In this document: positions 35,070-44,712 of the stretch, piece after piece | Layout: the number at the start of each line of letters is the position of its first letter | Numbering within the stretch: the first letter of the stretch is position 1 | NCBI GenBank assembly: GCA_903839845.1 | Contig: CAIMEA010000169.1 | Location: 1-50,037, forward strand | From: an uncultured Hyphomicrobiales bacterium | GTDB lineage: Bacteria > Pseudomonadota > Alphaproteobacteria > Rhizobiales > Xanthobacteraceae | Direction: 5' to 3' | Length of the DNA: 50,037 nucleotides | The notes under the pieces: generated by a model | The model's input: only the letters and a program-made list of their open reading frames with translations | What the model was told of the DNA's origin: nothing | Databases searched by the model: none | Position numbers and translations under genes: made by a program

Positions 35070-35974
35070 ATGACCATCGCCGGCGACATTCTGCTCCGCG
35101 TCGAGCACCTCACCATGCGTTTCGGCGGCCTGGTCGCAGTCGACGATCTGTCCTTCGAGGCGCGCCAGGGCGAGATCACCGCCCTGATCGGCCCGAACGG
35201 CGCCGGCAAGACCACCGTGTTCAACTGCATCACCGGTTTCTACAAGCCGAGCGAAGGCCGCCTCGGCCTTTGTCACGGCGACGCCGCGATCTGGAGCGAA
35301 CTCGATGCGTTGACCGATAGCGGCAAGCGCGGCATCACGCGCGGCGACAATGGCCTTTATCTGCTCGAGCGCATGCCGGATTACCTCGTCACCCAAAATG
35401 CCCGCGTCGCCCGCACCTTCCAGAACATCCGGCTGTTTCCGGGCATGACGGTCCTGGAAAATCTTCTGGTGGCGCAGCACAACGCATTGATGGTGGCCTC
35501 GGGCTACACCTTGTTCGGCATTTTCGGCCTTCCCTCCTATCACCGCGCCGAGCACGCCTCGATCGAGAAGGCGCGCGACTGGCTCAACCGCGTCGGGCTC
35601 ATCCACCGCGCCGACGATCCGGCCGGCGACCTGCCCTATGGCGACCAGCGCCGGCTCGAGATCGCCCGCGCCATGTGCACCGATCCGGTGCTGCTCTGTC
35701 TCGACGAACCGGCGGCCGGCCTCAACCCGCGCGAAAGCGCGCAGCTCAACGAACTGTTGAAATCCATCGGCAACGAGCACGGAATTTCGATTCTCTTGAT
35801 CGAGCATGACATGTCGGTGGTGATGGAAATCTCCGACCACGTCGTCGTCCTCGACTACGGCATCAAGATTTCCGACGGCGCGCCGGACGTTGTGCGCAAC
35901 GATCCGAAAGTGATCGCCGCCTATCTCGGCGTGCCGGATCATGAAGTCGAGAAGGTCGGCGCGGAGATCGGGCT

Positions 35975-35978
<4 letters not shown>
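35070..35978 (+). CDS. livG: Branched-chain amino acid ABC transporter ATP-binding protein LivG
   Basis: The 302-residue ATPase has Walker A GPNGAGKT (41-48). The signature region is degenerate, [14 protein letters not shown] in place of LSYGQQR, and Walker B is [14 protein letters not shown]. About 45 residues (around 64-108, including [31 protein letters not shown]) are inserted between the Walker A helix and the Q-loop region compared with E. coli LivG. I have seen this insert in alphaproteobacterial homologues. livF follows with an ATGA overlap. Confidence 0.95.
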
Positions 35979-36694
<716 letters not shown>

Positions 36695-36696
36695 CC

Positions 36697-37095
36697 ATGG
36701 ATGGCGCGCAAACATCCGCCCTGTCGGCGTTCCTGCATGTATTCTACGAGGAAGGCTCGTCCGGAACTTTCCTTCTGGTCACCCTTATCCTCGGCGGCGG
36801 CGCGGCCTGGCTTTCCGGCCGGGCCATCGCGCTGACCTGGCGGCCGGCCTGGCAGGTTTTCGCCTACAGCCTCTTGCTCGGCTGCGTCGTGCGCTTCCTG
36901 CATTTTAGCCTGTTCGGCGGTACGCTTCTGTCGCTGCACTATTATCTGGTCGACACCGTCATCGGCATGGCGCTCGGATTCCTCGGCTTTCGGGCGGCGC
37001 GCGTGTCGCAGATGATTAGCCATTATCGCTGGATCAACGAGGCCGACGGGCCTTTGCGCTGGCGCCGCACGGCGCCGCGACGTAATATTGCTTAA
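36697..37095 (+). CDS. Small membrane protein of the liv operon (DUF6867-like)
   Basis: The 132-residue product has about three hydrophobic helices (TFLLVTLILGGGAAWLSG, VFAYSLLLGCVVRFLHFSLFGG, YLVDTVIGMALGFLGFRAA) and a basic C-terminal tail with YRWINEADGPLRWRR. It starts two bases after livF and ends 40 bases before the binding protein gene, so it belongs to the operon. It is reminiscent of the small proteins next to liv genes in Rhizobiales. It is not a known transporter subunit; an accessory role is likely. Confidence 0.82.
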   Translation: MDGAQTSALSAFLHVFYEEGSSGTFLLVTLILGGGAAWLSGRAIALTWRPAWQVFAYSLLLGCVVRFLHFSLFGGTLLSLHYYLVDTVIGMALGFLGFRAARVSQMISHYRWINEADGPLRWRRTAPRRNIA

Positions 37096-37135
37096 GCTGC
37101 TTGAAACCGCCGATTACAGTCGAAGGGGAAAACGG

Positions 37136-38278
37136 ATGAAAAAAGCCACCACACTCGGTCTTGCGCTCGGACTTGCTATTGCCGTTGCCGGAACCGCCTC
37201 CGCCCAAGTCAAGATGGGCGTTGCCGGTCCGATCACCGGCCCGAACGCCGCGTTCGGCGCGCAACTCAAGAACGGCGCCGACCAGGCGATCAAGGACATC
37301 AACGCTGCCGGCGGCATTCTCGGCCAGCAGATTTCGGTTCAATACGGCGACGACGTTTCCGATCCCAAGCAGGGCGTCTCGGTTGCCAACAAATTCGCCG
37401 GCGACGGCGTCAAATTCGTGATCGGCCACTTCAACTCCGGCGTCACCATGCCGGCCTCCGAAGTGTACCAGGAAAACGGCATGCTTGAGATCACGCCGTC
37501 GGCGACTAACCCGAAGATCACCGAACGCAACATGTGGAACATCTTCCGCACCTGCGGCCGTGACGATCAGCAGGGCGGCGTTGCCGCGGCTTACATTCTC
37601 AAGAACATGAAGGGTAAGAAGATCGCCATCATTCACGACAAGACCACCTACGGCAAAGGTCTCGCCGATGAAACGCAGAAGGCGATGAACAAAGGCGGCA
37701 TGAAAGAAGTCATGTACGAAGGCGTCAATGTCGGCGAGAAGGATTATTCGGCGCTGGTGTCGAAGATCAAGTCGTCGGGCGCCGACCTCGTCTATTGGGG
37801 CGGCCTGCACACCGAAGGCGGCCTGATCATCCGTCAGATGCGCGATCAGGGCGTCAAGGCGCCGCTGATGGGCGGCGACGGCATCACCACCGACGAACTG
37901 GCCTCGATCGCCGGTCCCGGCGTCGAAGGCACGCTGATGACCTACGGCCCGGATGCGCGCAACAACCCGGCCGCCAAGGCGGCGGTGGCGAAATTCCGCG
38001 CCGCCAAATACGAGCCGGAAGCCTACACGCTGTACAGCTACGCCATCGTCGAGATCATCAAGCAGGCCGCGGAATCGGCCAAGTCGCTCGACCCCAAGAA
38101 GGTCGCCGAGAAGATGCACTCCGGCATGAAGTTCAAGACCGTGCTCGGCGACATCTCGTATGACAAGAAGGGCGACCGCACCAACCTCGACTACGTGATG
38201 TACATCTGGAAGAAGGGCGCTGACGGCAAGATCTCTTACGTCGAATGCCCCGGCAACGATTGCTCGAAGGTGAAGTAA
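37136..38278 (+). CDS. Branched-chain amino acid-type periplasmic substrate-binding protein
   Basis: The 380-residue product has a clean signal peptide (MKKATTLGLALGLAIAVAGTASA) and the type-I periplasmic binding fold: VKMGVAGPITGPNAAFGAQLKNGADQAIKDINAAGGILG..., the KKIAIIHDKTTYGKGLADET hinge half, and LDYVMYIWKKG near the end. Binding-protein members of this group take branched-chain amino acids, amides or aromatic acids; the ligand here is not certain. ATG 37136 has GAAGGGG upstream. It closes the liv operon and is followed by a strong terminator. Confidence 0.93.
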   Translation: MKKATTLGLALGLAIAVAGTASAQVKMGVAGPITGPNAAFGAQLKNGADQAIKDINAAGGILGQQISVQYGDDVSDPKQGVSVANKFAGDGVKFVIGHFNSGVTMPASEVYQENGMLEITPSATNPKITERNMWNIFRTCGRDDQQGGVAAAYILKNMKGKKIAIIHDKTTYGKGLADETQKAMNKGGMKEVMYEGVNVGEKDYSALVSKIKSSGADLVYWGGLHTEGGLIIRQMRDQGVKAPLMGGDGITTDELASIAGPGVEGTLMTYGPDARNNPAAKAAVAKFRAAKYEPEAYTLYSYAIVEIIKQAAESAKSLDPKKVAEKMHSGMKFKTVLGDISYDKKGDRTNLDYVMYIWKKGADGKISYVECPGNDCSKVK

Positions 38279-38308
38279 GTTTCGCTTCCGCGATCGACGA
38301 CCAAAAAG

Positions 38309-38336
38309 AAAGCCCGGCAGCGATGCCGGGCTTTTC
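38309..38336 (+). terminator. Terminator of the liv operon
   Basis: AAAGCCCGGCA (38309-38319), GCGA, TGCCGGGCTTT, then TTCTTA. The stem has 11 bp, and A-rich and T-rich flanks on both sides make it work in both directions. It therefore also ends the convergent ccdA. Confidence 0.94.
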
Positions 38337-38351
38337 TTATTGGCGGCCGCG

Positions 38352-39086
38352 TCAGCCGATCCTTCCCAGCACCGGAAACATCTCCAGCAGCCAGAAGCTC
38401 ATGCTGTTGAGACTGCCGGTGAGAAAGGCGATGCCGGTCAACACCAGGAGCGCGCCCATCGCCTGTTCGACGCGGCGCATATGCTTCTTGAACCGCGACA
38501 GAAAAGCCGCGAATGGCTCGATGGCGAACGCCGCCGCCAGGAATGGAATGCCCAGACCCAGCGAATAGACCGCCAGCAGGCTCGCGCCCTTCGTCACCGT
38601 CTGCTCGGACGCGGCAACCGCGAGAATGGCGGCGAGGATCGGCCCGATGCACGGCGTCCAGCCGAAGGCGAAGGCCAGCCCCATCACATAGGCGCCCCAC
38701 AGACCGACGGGCCTGGCCACCTCGACCCGCTTCTGCCGGTACAGCCAGGCGATAGGCGTCAGGCCGAGAAAGTGCAGCCCCATGACGATGATGAGAATGC
38801 CGGCGATGGTCGCCAGCGGTCCGGAATAGGCGCGGATCAACGAGCCGATGACGCTGGCGCTGGCCCCTAACGCGACGAAGACAGTGGAAAAGCCGAGCAC
38901 GAACAGCGCGGCGGCGATCACGGTCTCGCGCTTGACCTGCGGCTCCGGCTCCCGGTCGGCGAAACGCTCCAGCGACGTGCCGGCCAGATACACCAGATAA
39001 GGCGGCACCAGCGGCAGTACGCAGGGAGAGAGGAAGGAGATCAGCCCCGCGATCAGGGCCGCCAGATATGAGACGTCGCCATGCAT
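38352..39086 (-). CDS. ccdA: Cytochrome c biogenesis protein CcdA
   Basis: The 244-residue membrane protein has about six helices and the two redox cysteines of CcdA: Cys22 in SPCVLPLVPPY and Cys146 in WTPCIGPI. It carries reducing power across the inner membrane to periplasmic thiol proteins, for example in cytochrome c maturation. No thioredoxin-like partner lies next to it. It converges on the liv terminator. Confidence 0.94.
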   Translation of the reverse strand: MHGDVSYLAALIAGLISFLSPCVLPLVPPYLVYLAGTSLERFADREPEPQVKRETVIAAALFVLGFSTVFVALGASASVIGSLIRAYSGPLATIAGILIIVMGLHFLGLTPIAWLYRQKRVEVARPVGLWGAYVMGLAFAFGWTPCIGPILAAILAVAASEQTVTKGASLLAVYSLGLGIPFLAAAFAIEPFAAFLSRFKKHMRRVEQAMGALLVLTGIAFLTGSLNSMSFWLLEMFPVLGRIG

Positions 39087-39170
39087 TGCCGCTACATGCG
39101 CCGCAGGCGCGCATCATGCAAGCCGTCCGGTACCCTGTGTCGCCAGGATGTGAACGCCACCGCGAGCGGC

Positions 39171-39860
39171 TCAGATTTCGGCGCGGAATTGCCGACCCGG
39201 CAGGGACGGCAACGACGGCAGTCGCGGCGTCGGCAGCGCTTCCACCACCCGGCCGGCGGCTGAGCCGAGCCAGGACGGCAAGCGCCGCACGTCCGACGCC
39301 AGTTCGCGCAGCCGCGCGCGCACCGGTCCGTCGGTCAGTAGCGTCTGCACCGGCCGATTCGCCGGCGCGACGGTCTGGCTCACGGGCACCACTTGCAGCG
39401 GCTCGCCGGCCGGCGTGCGATCGGCCACGCGCACCGGCGGGGTGCGCTCGGCGGGCGTGCGGGACGCCGACTTGCGCTCGGGCTTTGAGACCGACTCGGG
39501 CTTTGACTCCGCTTCGGCCTTCTCCTCCTCGAGCGCGGCCATGTCCTGGAGGGCAGAAATGCGCGCCTGGCGCTGCGTTTCACCCTGCGCCATCAGCCGC
39601 ATGCGTTCGAAGTCGCGGTCCACGGCGGCATTGGCCATCTGGCGCGCCTGCGCGTCGCTGGCGATATAGGCCGCGATCAGCGCATGCTCGTCGCGCAGCA
39701 TTTCCATCTTCGCCTCGCCGGCAACGGCCGCCGTTTGCGGCCGCGTCGCGATCGCGTCGTACGCCAGCACCGCCGACGCCGCGACGATCGCCGCCAGACT
39801 CAGCGGCAGCACGATGCGCGCCGGCCGAGAGAGCGCCAAACCCAAATAGACCCGTGGCAT
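39171..39860 (-). CDS. Single-TM protein with charged coiled coil and Pro-rich region
   Basis: With the start at ATG 39860 the product has 229 residues: a short basic start, one membrane segment (IVLPLSLAAIVAASAVLAY), and a charged helical stretch (about 45-110). A Lys/Glu/Ser/Pro-rich linker (EKAEAESKPESVSKPERKSASRTPAERTP) and a C-terminal basic helix with a Pro-rich tail follow. It looks like a periplasmic anchored protein with a disordered middle. I do not recognise a family. An alternative start at 39929 adds 23 residues. Confidence 0.6.
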   Translation of the reverse strand: MPRVYLGLALSRPARIVLPLSLAAIVAASAVLAYDAIATRPQTAAVAGEAKMEMLRDEHALIAAYIASDAQARQMANAAVDRDFERMRLMAQGETQRQARISALQDMAALEEEKAEAESKPESVSKPERKSASRTPAERTPPVRVADRTPAGEPLQVVPVSQTVAPANRPVQTLLTDGPVRARLRELASDVRRLPSWLGSAAGRVVEALPTPRLPSLPSLPGRQFRAEI

Positions 39861-40048
39861 GATAGACCCCGATACCGACAATTCCCCGCCGCCAATAAAA
39901 CGATCCATCCGGGCAAAAACGGGGCGCAATTGAGGACGCTTGCGGTCGGATTAAGGCACTCTTGACGAAACCGGCGTTATGCCTTCGGCTCTGGCGCGAA
40001 CCGAACCGCACGTTACGATGCGCCCCTGGAAATGCTCGGGAGACCAGC

Positions 40049-41038
40049 GTGGCACAAAATCTGATTACCGATATCCCGGGCCTCAAGGTCGGCCATGCCG
40101 GCGACGCCAAGCTCGGCTCCGGCTCAACCGTCGTGATGTTCGACAGGCCGGTCACCGCCAGCGTCGATGTGCGCGGCGGCGGACCGGGCACGCGCGAGAC
40201 CGCATTGCTCGATCCGGCGCAAACGGTCGACGGCATCGACGCCATCGTCCTGTCCGGCGGCTCGGCTTATGGGCTCGATGCCGCTTCCGGCGTTCAGGCT
40301 TATCTGCGCGAGCAGGGCCGCGGCTTCAAGGTGCGCGAGGCTTTGGTGCCGATCGTGCCGGGCGCGATCCTTTTCGATCTCCTCTCGGGCGGCAACAAGA
40401 AGTGGGGCCGCTATCCGCCCTATCGCGAACTCGGCTACAAAGCCGCCAAGGGCGCGATCAGCGATTGTGCGCTCGGCAGCGTCGGCGCCGGACTTGGCGC
40501 CACCACGGTCAATCTCAAAGGCGGCATCGGCTCGGCGTCGGCGAAGACCAGCGACGGCCTTCTGGTCGGCGCGCTGGTGGCGGTGAATGCCGCCGGCAGC
40601 GTCACCGTCGGCGACAGTCCACATTTCTGGGCCGCGCCCTTCGAGCAAGGCAAGGAATTCGGCGGCTACGGCCTGCCGTCAGGTTTCGGTCCCGACGCTT
40701 TTGAAATGCGCACCAAAGGCAGCCCGGGCCAGGCGACGACGCTTGCCATCATCGCGACCAGTGCCAAACTCAACAAGGCGCAATGCAAGCGTCTGGCGGT
40801 GATGGCGCAGACCGGCATGGCGCGGGCGATCTACCCGGTGCACACGCCGCTCGACGGCGACATCGTCTTCGCCGCCTCGGTCGGCGACAAGAAGCTCAGC
40901 GATCCGATTTTCTCGCTGACCGAACTCGGCATGGTCGCCGCCAATGTCCTGGCGCGCGCCATCGCCCGCGGCGTCTACAGCGCCAAGGCGCTCAATTTCC
41001 CGGTGGCGCTGGCGAGCTGGCAGGACTGGCACGGCTGA
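40049..41038 (+). CDS. P1 family peptidase (DmpA/NylC-like N-terminal nucleophile hydrolase)
   Basis: The 329-residue product matches the S58/P1 family (LITDIPGLKVGHAGDAKLGSGSTVVMFD, DVRGGGPGTRETALLDP, VLSGGSAYGLDAASG). These enzymes cleave themselves to expose a Ser or Thr nucleophile; here a Thr in GQATTLAIIATSAKL is the likely one. The residue before it is Ala, whereas in NylC-type nylon hydrolases it is Asn. The start is GTG at 40049 with GGGAGACC upstream. The natural substrate is unknown: beta-peptides, D-aminopeptides or amides are all possible. Confidence 0.85.
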   Translation: MAQNLITDIPGLKVGHAGDAKLGSGSTVVMFDRPVTASVDVRGGGPGTRETALLDPAQTVDGIDAIVLSGGSAYGLDAASGVQAYLREQGRGFKVREALVPIVPGAILFDLLSGGNKKWGRYPPYRELGYKAAKGAISDCALGSVGAGLGATTVNLKGGIGSASAKTSDGLLVGALVAVNAAGSVTVGDSPHFWAAPFEQGKEFGGYGLPSGFGPDAFEMRTKGSPGQATTLAIIATSAKLNKAQCKRLAVMAQTGMARAIYPVHTPLDGDIVFAASVGDKKLSDPIFSLTELGMVAANVLARAIARGVYSAKALNFPVALASWQDWHG

Positions 41039-41076
41039 GAGGCCGAACAAATATATGAATGGCGCGTTAGGCGTTC

Positions 41077-41283
41077 ATGCCGTCGAGCGTCATTCAGTCT
41101 ATAGACTATGAGATCGCGCACAGCCGCCTGACTGTGACTTTCACGACCGGGCGTGTGTACGAGTATTATATGGTGCCGGCGACGATCGCATCGGCTTTCA
41201 AACACGCCTTTTCCAAAGGCACGTTTTTCAACAAGCGCATCCGCGACAAATATATCTGCCGGGAAATTTCCAAAGCCAGCTAG
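41077..41283 (+). CDS. KTSC domain protein
   Basis: The 68-residue product is almost entirely a KTSC-type domain (VIQSIDYEIAHSRLTVTFTTGRVYEYYMVPATIASAFKHAFSKGTFFNKRIRDKY). The name-giving Lys-Thr-Ser-Cys residues are not all conserved here, but the pattern is clear. Small, soluble and lone; the function of the domain is unresolved, with links to lysyl-tRNA synthetase-like and nucleic-acid proteins. ATG 41077 is the natural start. Confidence 0.85.
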   Translation: MPSSVIQSIDYEIAHSRLTVTFTTGRVYEYYMVPATIASAFKHAFSKGTFFNKRIRDKYICREISKAS

Positions 41284-41302
41284 GACGGCCGGCTAGCGTA
41301 AG

Positions 41303-42547
41303 TTACAAAAACCGCTCCGCCGCATAAGGCGCCGGATCGCAGAACGGCGTTTCGCCCGCCATCATTTCGCCGATGAGCCGCCCGGTCACGGGGCCGAGCG
41401 TCAGCCCCCAATGCGCATGACCGACCGCGAGCCACAGACCTTTTTGCCCCGGCGCGCGGCCGATCACCGGCCGCGAATCCGGAAAGCAAGGCCGCGCGCC
41501 GAGCCAGGTCTTGTCGTCGGCGCGCTCGCCAAGCGGAAAGAGGTCGCGCAAATGCGGCATCAAGCGCTCGAACTGCACCGGCGTCGGAGCCGCGTCGCGC
41601 GCGGCGAATTCGGCGCCGGTGGTGAGACGAGTGCCCTGCTGCATCGGCGTGATCAGATAGCCGTTGGCCACATCGATCACCGGCCTCGACAAGGTCGCGT
41701 TGCCCTCGGTCTTGTAGTGCCGGTGATAGCCGCGCTTGAACCCAAACGGCAATTTGATGCCGAGCGGCGCCAGCACATCCGGCGCCCACGGGCCGAGCGC
41801 GACGATCGCCGCCGATGTGTCGAGCGGACCCTGCTCGGTATCGACGCGCCAGCCGGCCCCCGACCGATGCAGCGAGCGCGCATCGCCGCGCAGCGTGACG
41901 CCGCCCAACGCTGAAAAGCGCGCGGCGTAAGCTTTCGTCACCGCCAGCGGATTGCTCAGGCTGACCACGCCCGGCCAGAACACCGCGCGCTTGAACACCG
42001 GATTGAGCGACGGTTCCAGCGCCTTGACGCCGGCGGCGTCGAGCACCTCGAAGGCTAGACCGAATTCGCGCGCCAGCCGCAATTCCGGCTGCAAGCCAGT
42101 AAAGCCTTCTTCGCTGCGATAGAGTTTCAACCAGCCGTTCTTTCGCGCGTATTGCGACGCGCCGGATTCGGCCATCAAGGTGTCGTGCTCGGGAATAGCC
42201 CGCTCGAACAACGGCCGGTTGAGCCGCGCGGTTTCAAGAATGCGGTCGGGGCGCGAGGCAGCGCGGAACGCCCAAAGCCACGGCGTCACCTTCGGCAAAA
42301 AGCCAAAGTGATAATTGGCGTCGCTGCCCTGCTTGAGCGCCACCCGCATCAGCGCCGCCAGGTTTGAGGGAAACGCCGGCGGATAGGTCGTCGAGCCTTC
42401 GATGGCGCCGGAATTGCCGTAGGACGTTTCCTCGCCAATCCCGCCGCGATCGACCAGCGCCACGCTCATGCCGCGTTTGGCCAGTTGCAGCGCGATCGAT
42501 GTGCCGACGATGCCGGCGCCGAGAACGATCGCATCGGTGCGTGCCAT
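41303..42547 (-). CDS. FAD-dependent oxidoreductase, D-amino acid dehydrogenase (DadA)-like
   Basis: The 414-residue product begins with the dinucleotide-binding fold VLGAGIVGTSIALQLAKRGMSVALVDRGG. A DAO-type C-terminal part follows, with RPCFPDSRPVIGRAPGQKGLWLAVGHAHWGLTLGPVTGRLIGEMM. The length, the GIVGTS start and the end pattern fit DadA, which oxidises D-amino acids and passes electrons to the respiratory chain. ATG 42547 is chosen; the longer frame adds unrelated residues. No racemase gene is adjacent, so the substrate is an inference. Confidence 0.88.
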   Translation of the reverse strand: MARTDAIVLGAGIVGTSIALQLAKRGMSVALVDRGGIGEETSYGNSGAIEGSTTYPPAFPSNLAALMRVALKQGSDANYHFGFLPKVTPWLWAFRAASRPDRILETARLNRPLFERAIPEHDTLMAESGASQYARKNGWLKLYRSEEGFTGLQPELRLAREFGLAFEVLDAAGVKALEPSLNPVFKRAVFWPGVVSLSNPLAVTKAYAARFSALGGVTLRGDARSLHRSGAGWRVDTEQGPLDTSAAIVALGPWAPDVLAPLGIKLPFGFKRGYHRHYKTEGNATLSRPVIDVANGYLITPMQQGTRLTTGAEFAARDAAPTPVQFERLMPHLRDLFPLGERADDKTWLGARPCFPDSRPVIGRAPGQKGLWLAVGHAHWGLTLGPVTGRLIGEMMAGETPFCDPAPYAAERFL

Positions 42548-42680
42548 GGCCGCTAATTCCCTTGCTTGCATCCTTGCGGCCCTGCGCCGGAAGCGCATGA
42601 GCCTTGCCTTGCCGCTCTATGGATCATCGGCATTGAAGGCGCTATCAAGGCGGCCCTCGTCCCGCCGGAGCCAAGTTGCG

Positions 42681-43634
42681 ATGAATATTCTAAGCCTGCC
42701 AGGCTCCGCGCTCGCCTGGATCGGACGGCACGGGACGCAGGCACTGGCGGTCTCGATATTCGTCGGCCTTTCCGTGCCGGCGCTGTCCGAATATGTCAAA
42801 CCGCATCTGGCCGAGACGGTGTTCGTGCTGCTGCTGTTTTCCTATTTGCGCACCGACCCGAGCGCCTTCGGCCGCGTCGCCAGGGCGCCAGGCATGGCGA
42901 TCGCCGCCGCCCTCTGGGTGATGATCGCGATGCCGCTGATGTTCGGCACCGCCTATCTCCTGTCCGGCATGCGCGAATCGATGCCGGCGCTCTATCTGAT
43001 CATGATCCTGCAAGTCGCGATCCCGCCGATCACGTCCTCGGCCGCCTTCGCCGCGCTGATGGGGCTGGACATCGCGCTGTCGCTGTTTGCCCTGATCGTC
43101 TGCAATGCGCTGTCGCCACTCACCACCGTCGCCTTCAGCTATCTGTTTCTCGGCACGTCGCTGATTTCGCCGCTCGAACTCGGCGCCAAGCTGTTCTTCT
43201 TTTTCGCCGCCTCCGGCGCGGTCGCCTGGATCATTCGCCGCCTCGCCGGCCAGCGCTGGATCGAAGAAAAGAAGGAAGCGATCGACGGGCTGAACGTCAT
43301 CGCGGTGTTCATCTTCGCCATCGCCGCCATGGACGTCGTGCCGCGCACCGTCATGGCCGATCCGCTTTTCGCATTGGGATTGTTCGGGCTGATTATCGCC
43401 CTGACCCTGCTGCAGATCGGCCTGAGCGTCCTGGTGTTTTACCGCGCCGGACTCGACCGCGGCCTGGTGATTGGCTTGCTCGCCGGCTTTCGCAATCTCG
43501 GCGTGGTGATGGCGGCGCTCGGCGGCTCGCTGCCGGAACTGGCCTGGTTCTATTTCGCGCTGGCGCAGTTCCCGATCTACCTGTTTCCGGCGCTGCTGAA
43601 ACCGCTGGCGAAGCGGTTCCAGCAACACAGGTAG
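42681..43634 (+). CDS. Bile acid:sodium symporter-like permease
   Basis: The 317-residue protein is very hydrophobic with about 9-10 helices. It has the loop pattern of the SBF/BASS group: LRTDPSAFGRVARAPG, LQVAIPPITSSAAFAALMGLDIALSLFALIVCNALSPLT and GLLAGFRNLGVVMAALGGSLPE. It is divergent from the DadA-like gene, separated by 133 bases. The transported compound is unknown. BASS is a fold-level guess with moderate support. Confidence 0.75.
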   Translation: MNILSLPGSALAWIGRHGTQALAVSIFVGLSVPALSEYVKPHLAETVFVLLLFSYLRTDPSAFGRVARAPGMAIAAALWVMIAMPLMFGTAYLLSGMRESMPALYLIMILQVAIPPITSSAAFAALMGLDIALSLFALIVCNALSPLTTVAFSYLFLGTSLISPLELGAKLFFFFAASGAVAWIIRRLAGQRWIEEKKEAIDGLNVIAVFIFAIAAMDVVPRTVMADPLFALGLFGLIIALTLLQIGLSVLVFYRAGLDRGLVIGLLAGFRNLGVVMAALGGSLPELAWFYFALAQFPIYLFPALLKPLAKRFQQHR

Positions 43635-43637
43635 GCT

Positions 43638-44420
43638 CTAGGCGACCGCCGACATTGTCGAGGTCGCTGCGTTCAGCGTCTGCGCTTGCAGCTTGATCAA
43701 CTGCTCGAGCAGATTGGACTTGGACGCGGTCGACGCACTGCCGCTCGCCGATGATGCCGCGGACGTCAGGTCGATCTTGCTGCCGTCGGCATAGGAAATC
43801 GTCGTGGTGGTCGAGCCGTCGGCATTGGTCGAGGTCTGCGTCGTCGCGCCGCTTGCGGTGGCCGACGATAGCATGGCTTCGAGCGGGTCCTGCGCGCCGC
43901 CGGCGCCTTGCGCCCCGCCGCCACCTTCAACATGATGGTGGTGATGCGGCCGGCTGGCCTTGTCGGCCTTGGTCAACTCATCCTGAGTGACCGAACCGTC
44001 GCCATTGGCGTCAATTTTATTGAACACCGCGTCGGCGACCGAACTGTCGGCGCCGGCCTTGCTGGCCGCGGCGGAGAACTCGTCCTTGCTGATCTTACCG
44101 TCGCCATCGGTGTCGAGCTTGGCGAACAGCTTGGCATCCGGCCCGCTGGCGGATTGCTGGCCTTGCGCCGACAGCAAGGCCGACATCGTATCCGGGCTGA
44201 AGGTCGGACAGCTTGGTCCGGTCGCAGCGTTTGCCGATGTCGCTGCGGTTGCCGTTTGCCCGGGGGGCGTTCCGCCTCCCGAGATCTCCTGCATCAGCAT
44301 CGAGAGAGGATCGGTCGCCGATGCGGCTTGTGTATTGCCGGCGCCCGCCGTGCCTTGCTGCAGCAGTTGCTGCAAATAGGAAAGCGCATTTGAAGACGAT
44401 GCGCCCACTGACATGGACAT
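43638..44420 (-). CDS. EF-hand domain protein with His5 run
   Basis: The 260-residue product has two EF-hand loops, DTDGDGKISKDE (103-114) and DANGDGSVTQDE (137-148), both with full calcium-binding residues, then a His5 run (159-163) in a Gly/His-rich linker. The rest is Ala/Ser/Thr-rich and probably disordered, apart from a conserved N-terminal NALSYLQQLLQQG and C-terminal LLEQLIKLQAQTL helix. No signal peptide is visible. ATG 44420 has GGAG nine bases before it. Proteins with the same layout occur in Bradyrhizobium. Role: a calcium-responsive protein of unknown target. Confidence 0.82.
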   Translation of the reverse strand: MSMSVGASSSNALSYLQQLLQQGTAGAGNTQAASATDPLSMLMQEISGGGTPPGQTATAATSANAATGPSCPTFSPDTMSALLSAQGQQSASGPDAKLFAKLDTDGDGKISKDEFSAAASKAGADSSVADAVFNKIDANGDGSVTQDELTKADKASRPHHHHHVEGGGGAQGAGGAQDPLEAMLSSATASGATTQTSTNADGSTTTTISYADGSKIDLTSAASSASGSASTASKSNLLEQLIKLQAQTLNAATSTMSAVA

Positions 44421-44712
44421 GAACTCAAACTCCATAAACCCGCCAGACAGCGCGGCGGTCATCGCACCCGGAGCCGGAGTAGCAAGGGTCGCGCCAGAAT
44501 CGCGCCTGCTCAAAAACCGCGCCAAACCTGGAGTTTTCCACAATTGCGTGGCCGGCAAACCATGCCGCATCCGCGCGAGCGGCAATTCTTGCCGGTACAA
44601 TTGACCTAGTGGTGGGCCGCCGTCGCGTTGCCCCCCGGTCGCCGCCGTGTTACGCGAGCGGCGATTTTGACGCCCAAATTACGTGTCGCGCCCATCGTTC
44701 CGGAGCCGTTGA

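Noticed and set aside
33600-35942. A 780-residue open frame opposite livM and livG
   Set aside because: Same reason: an antisense shadow across two well-recognised transporter genes.
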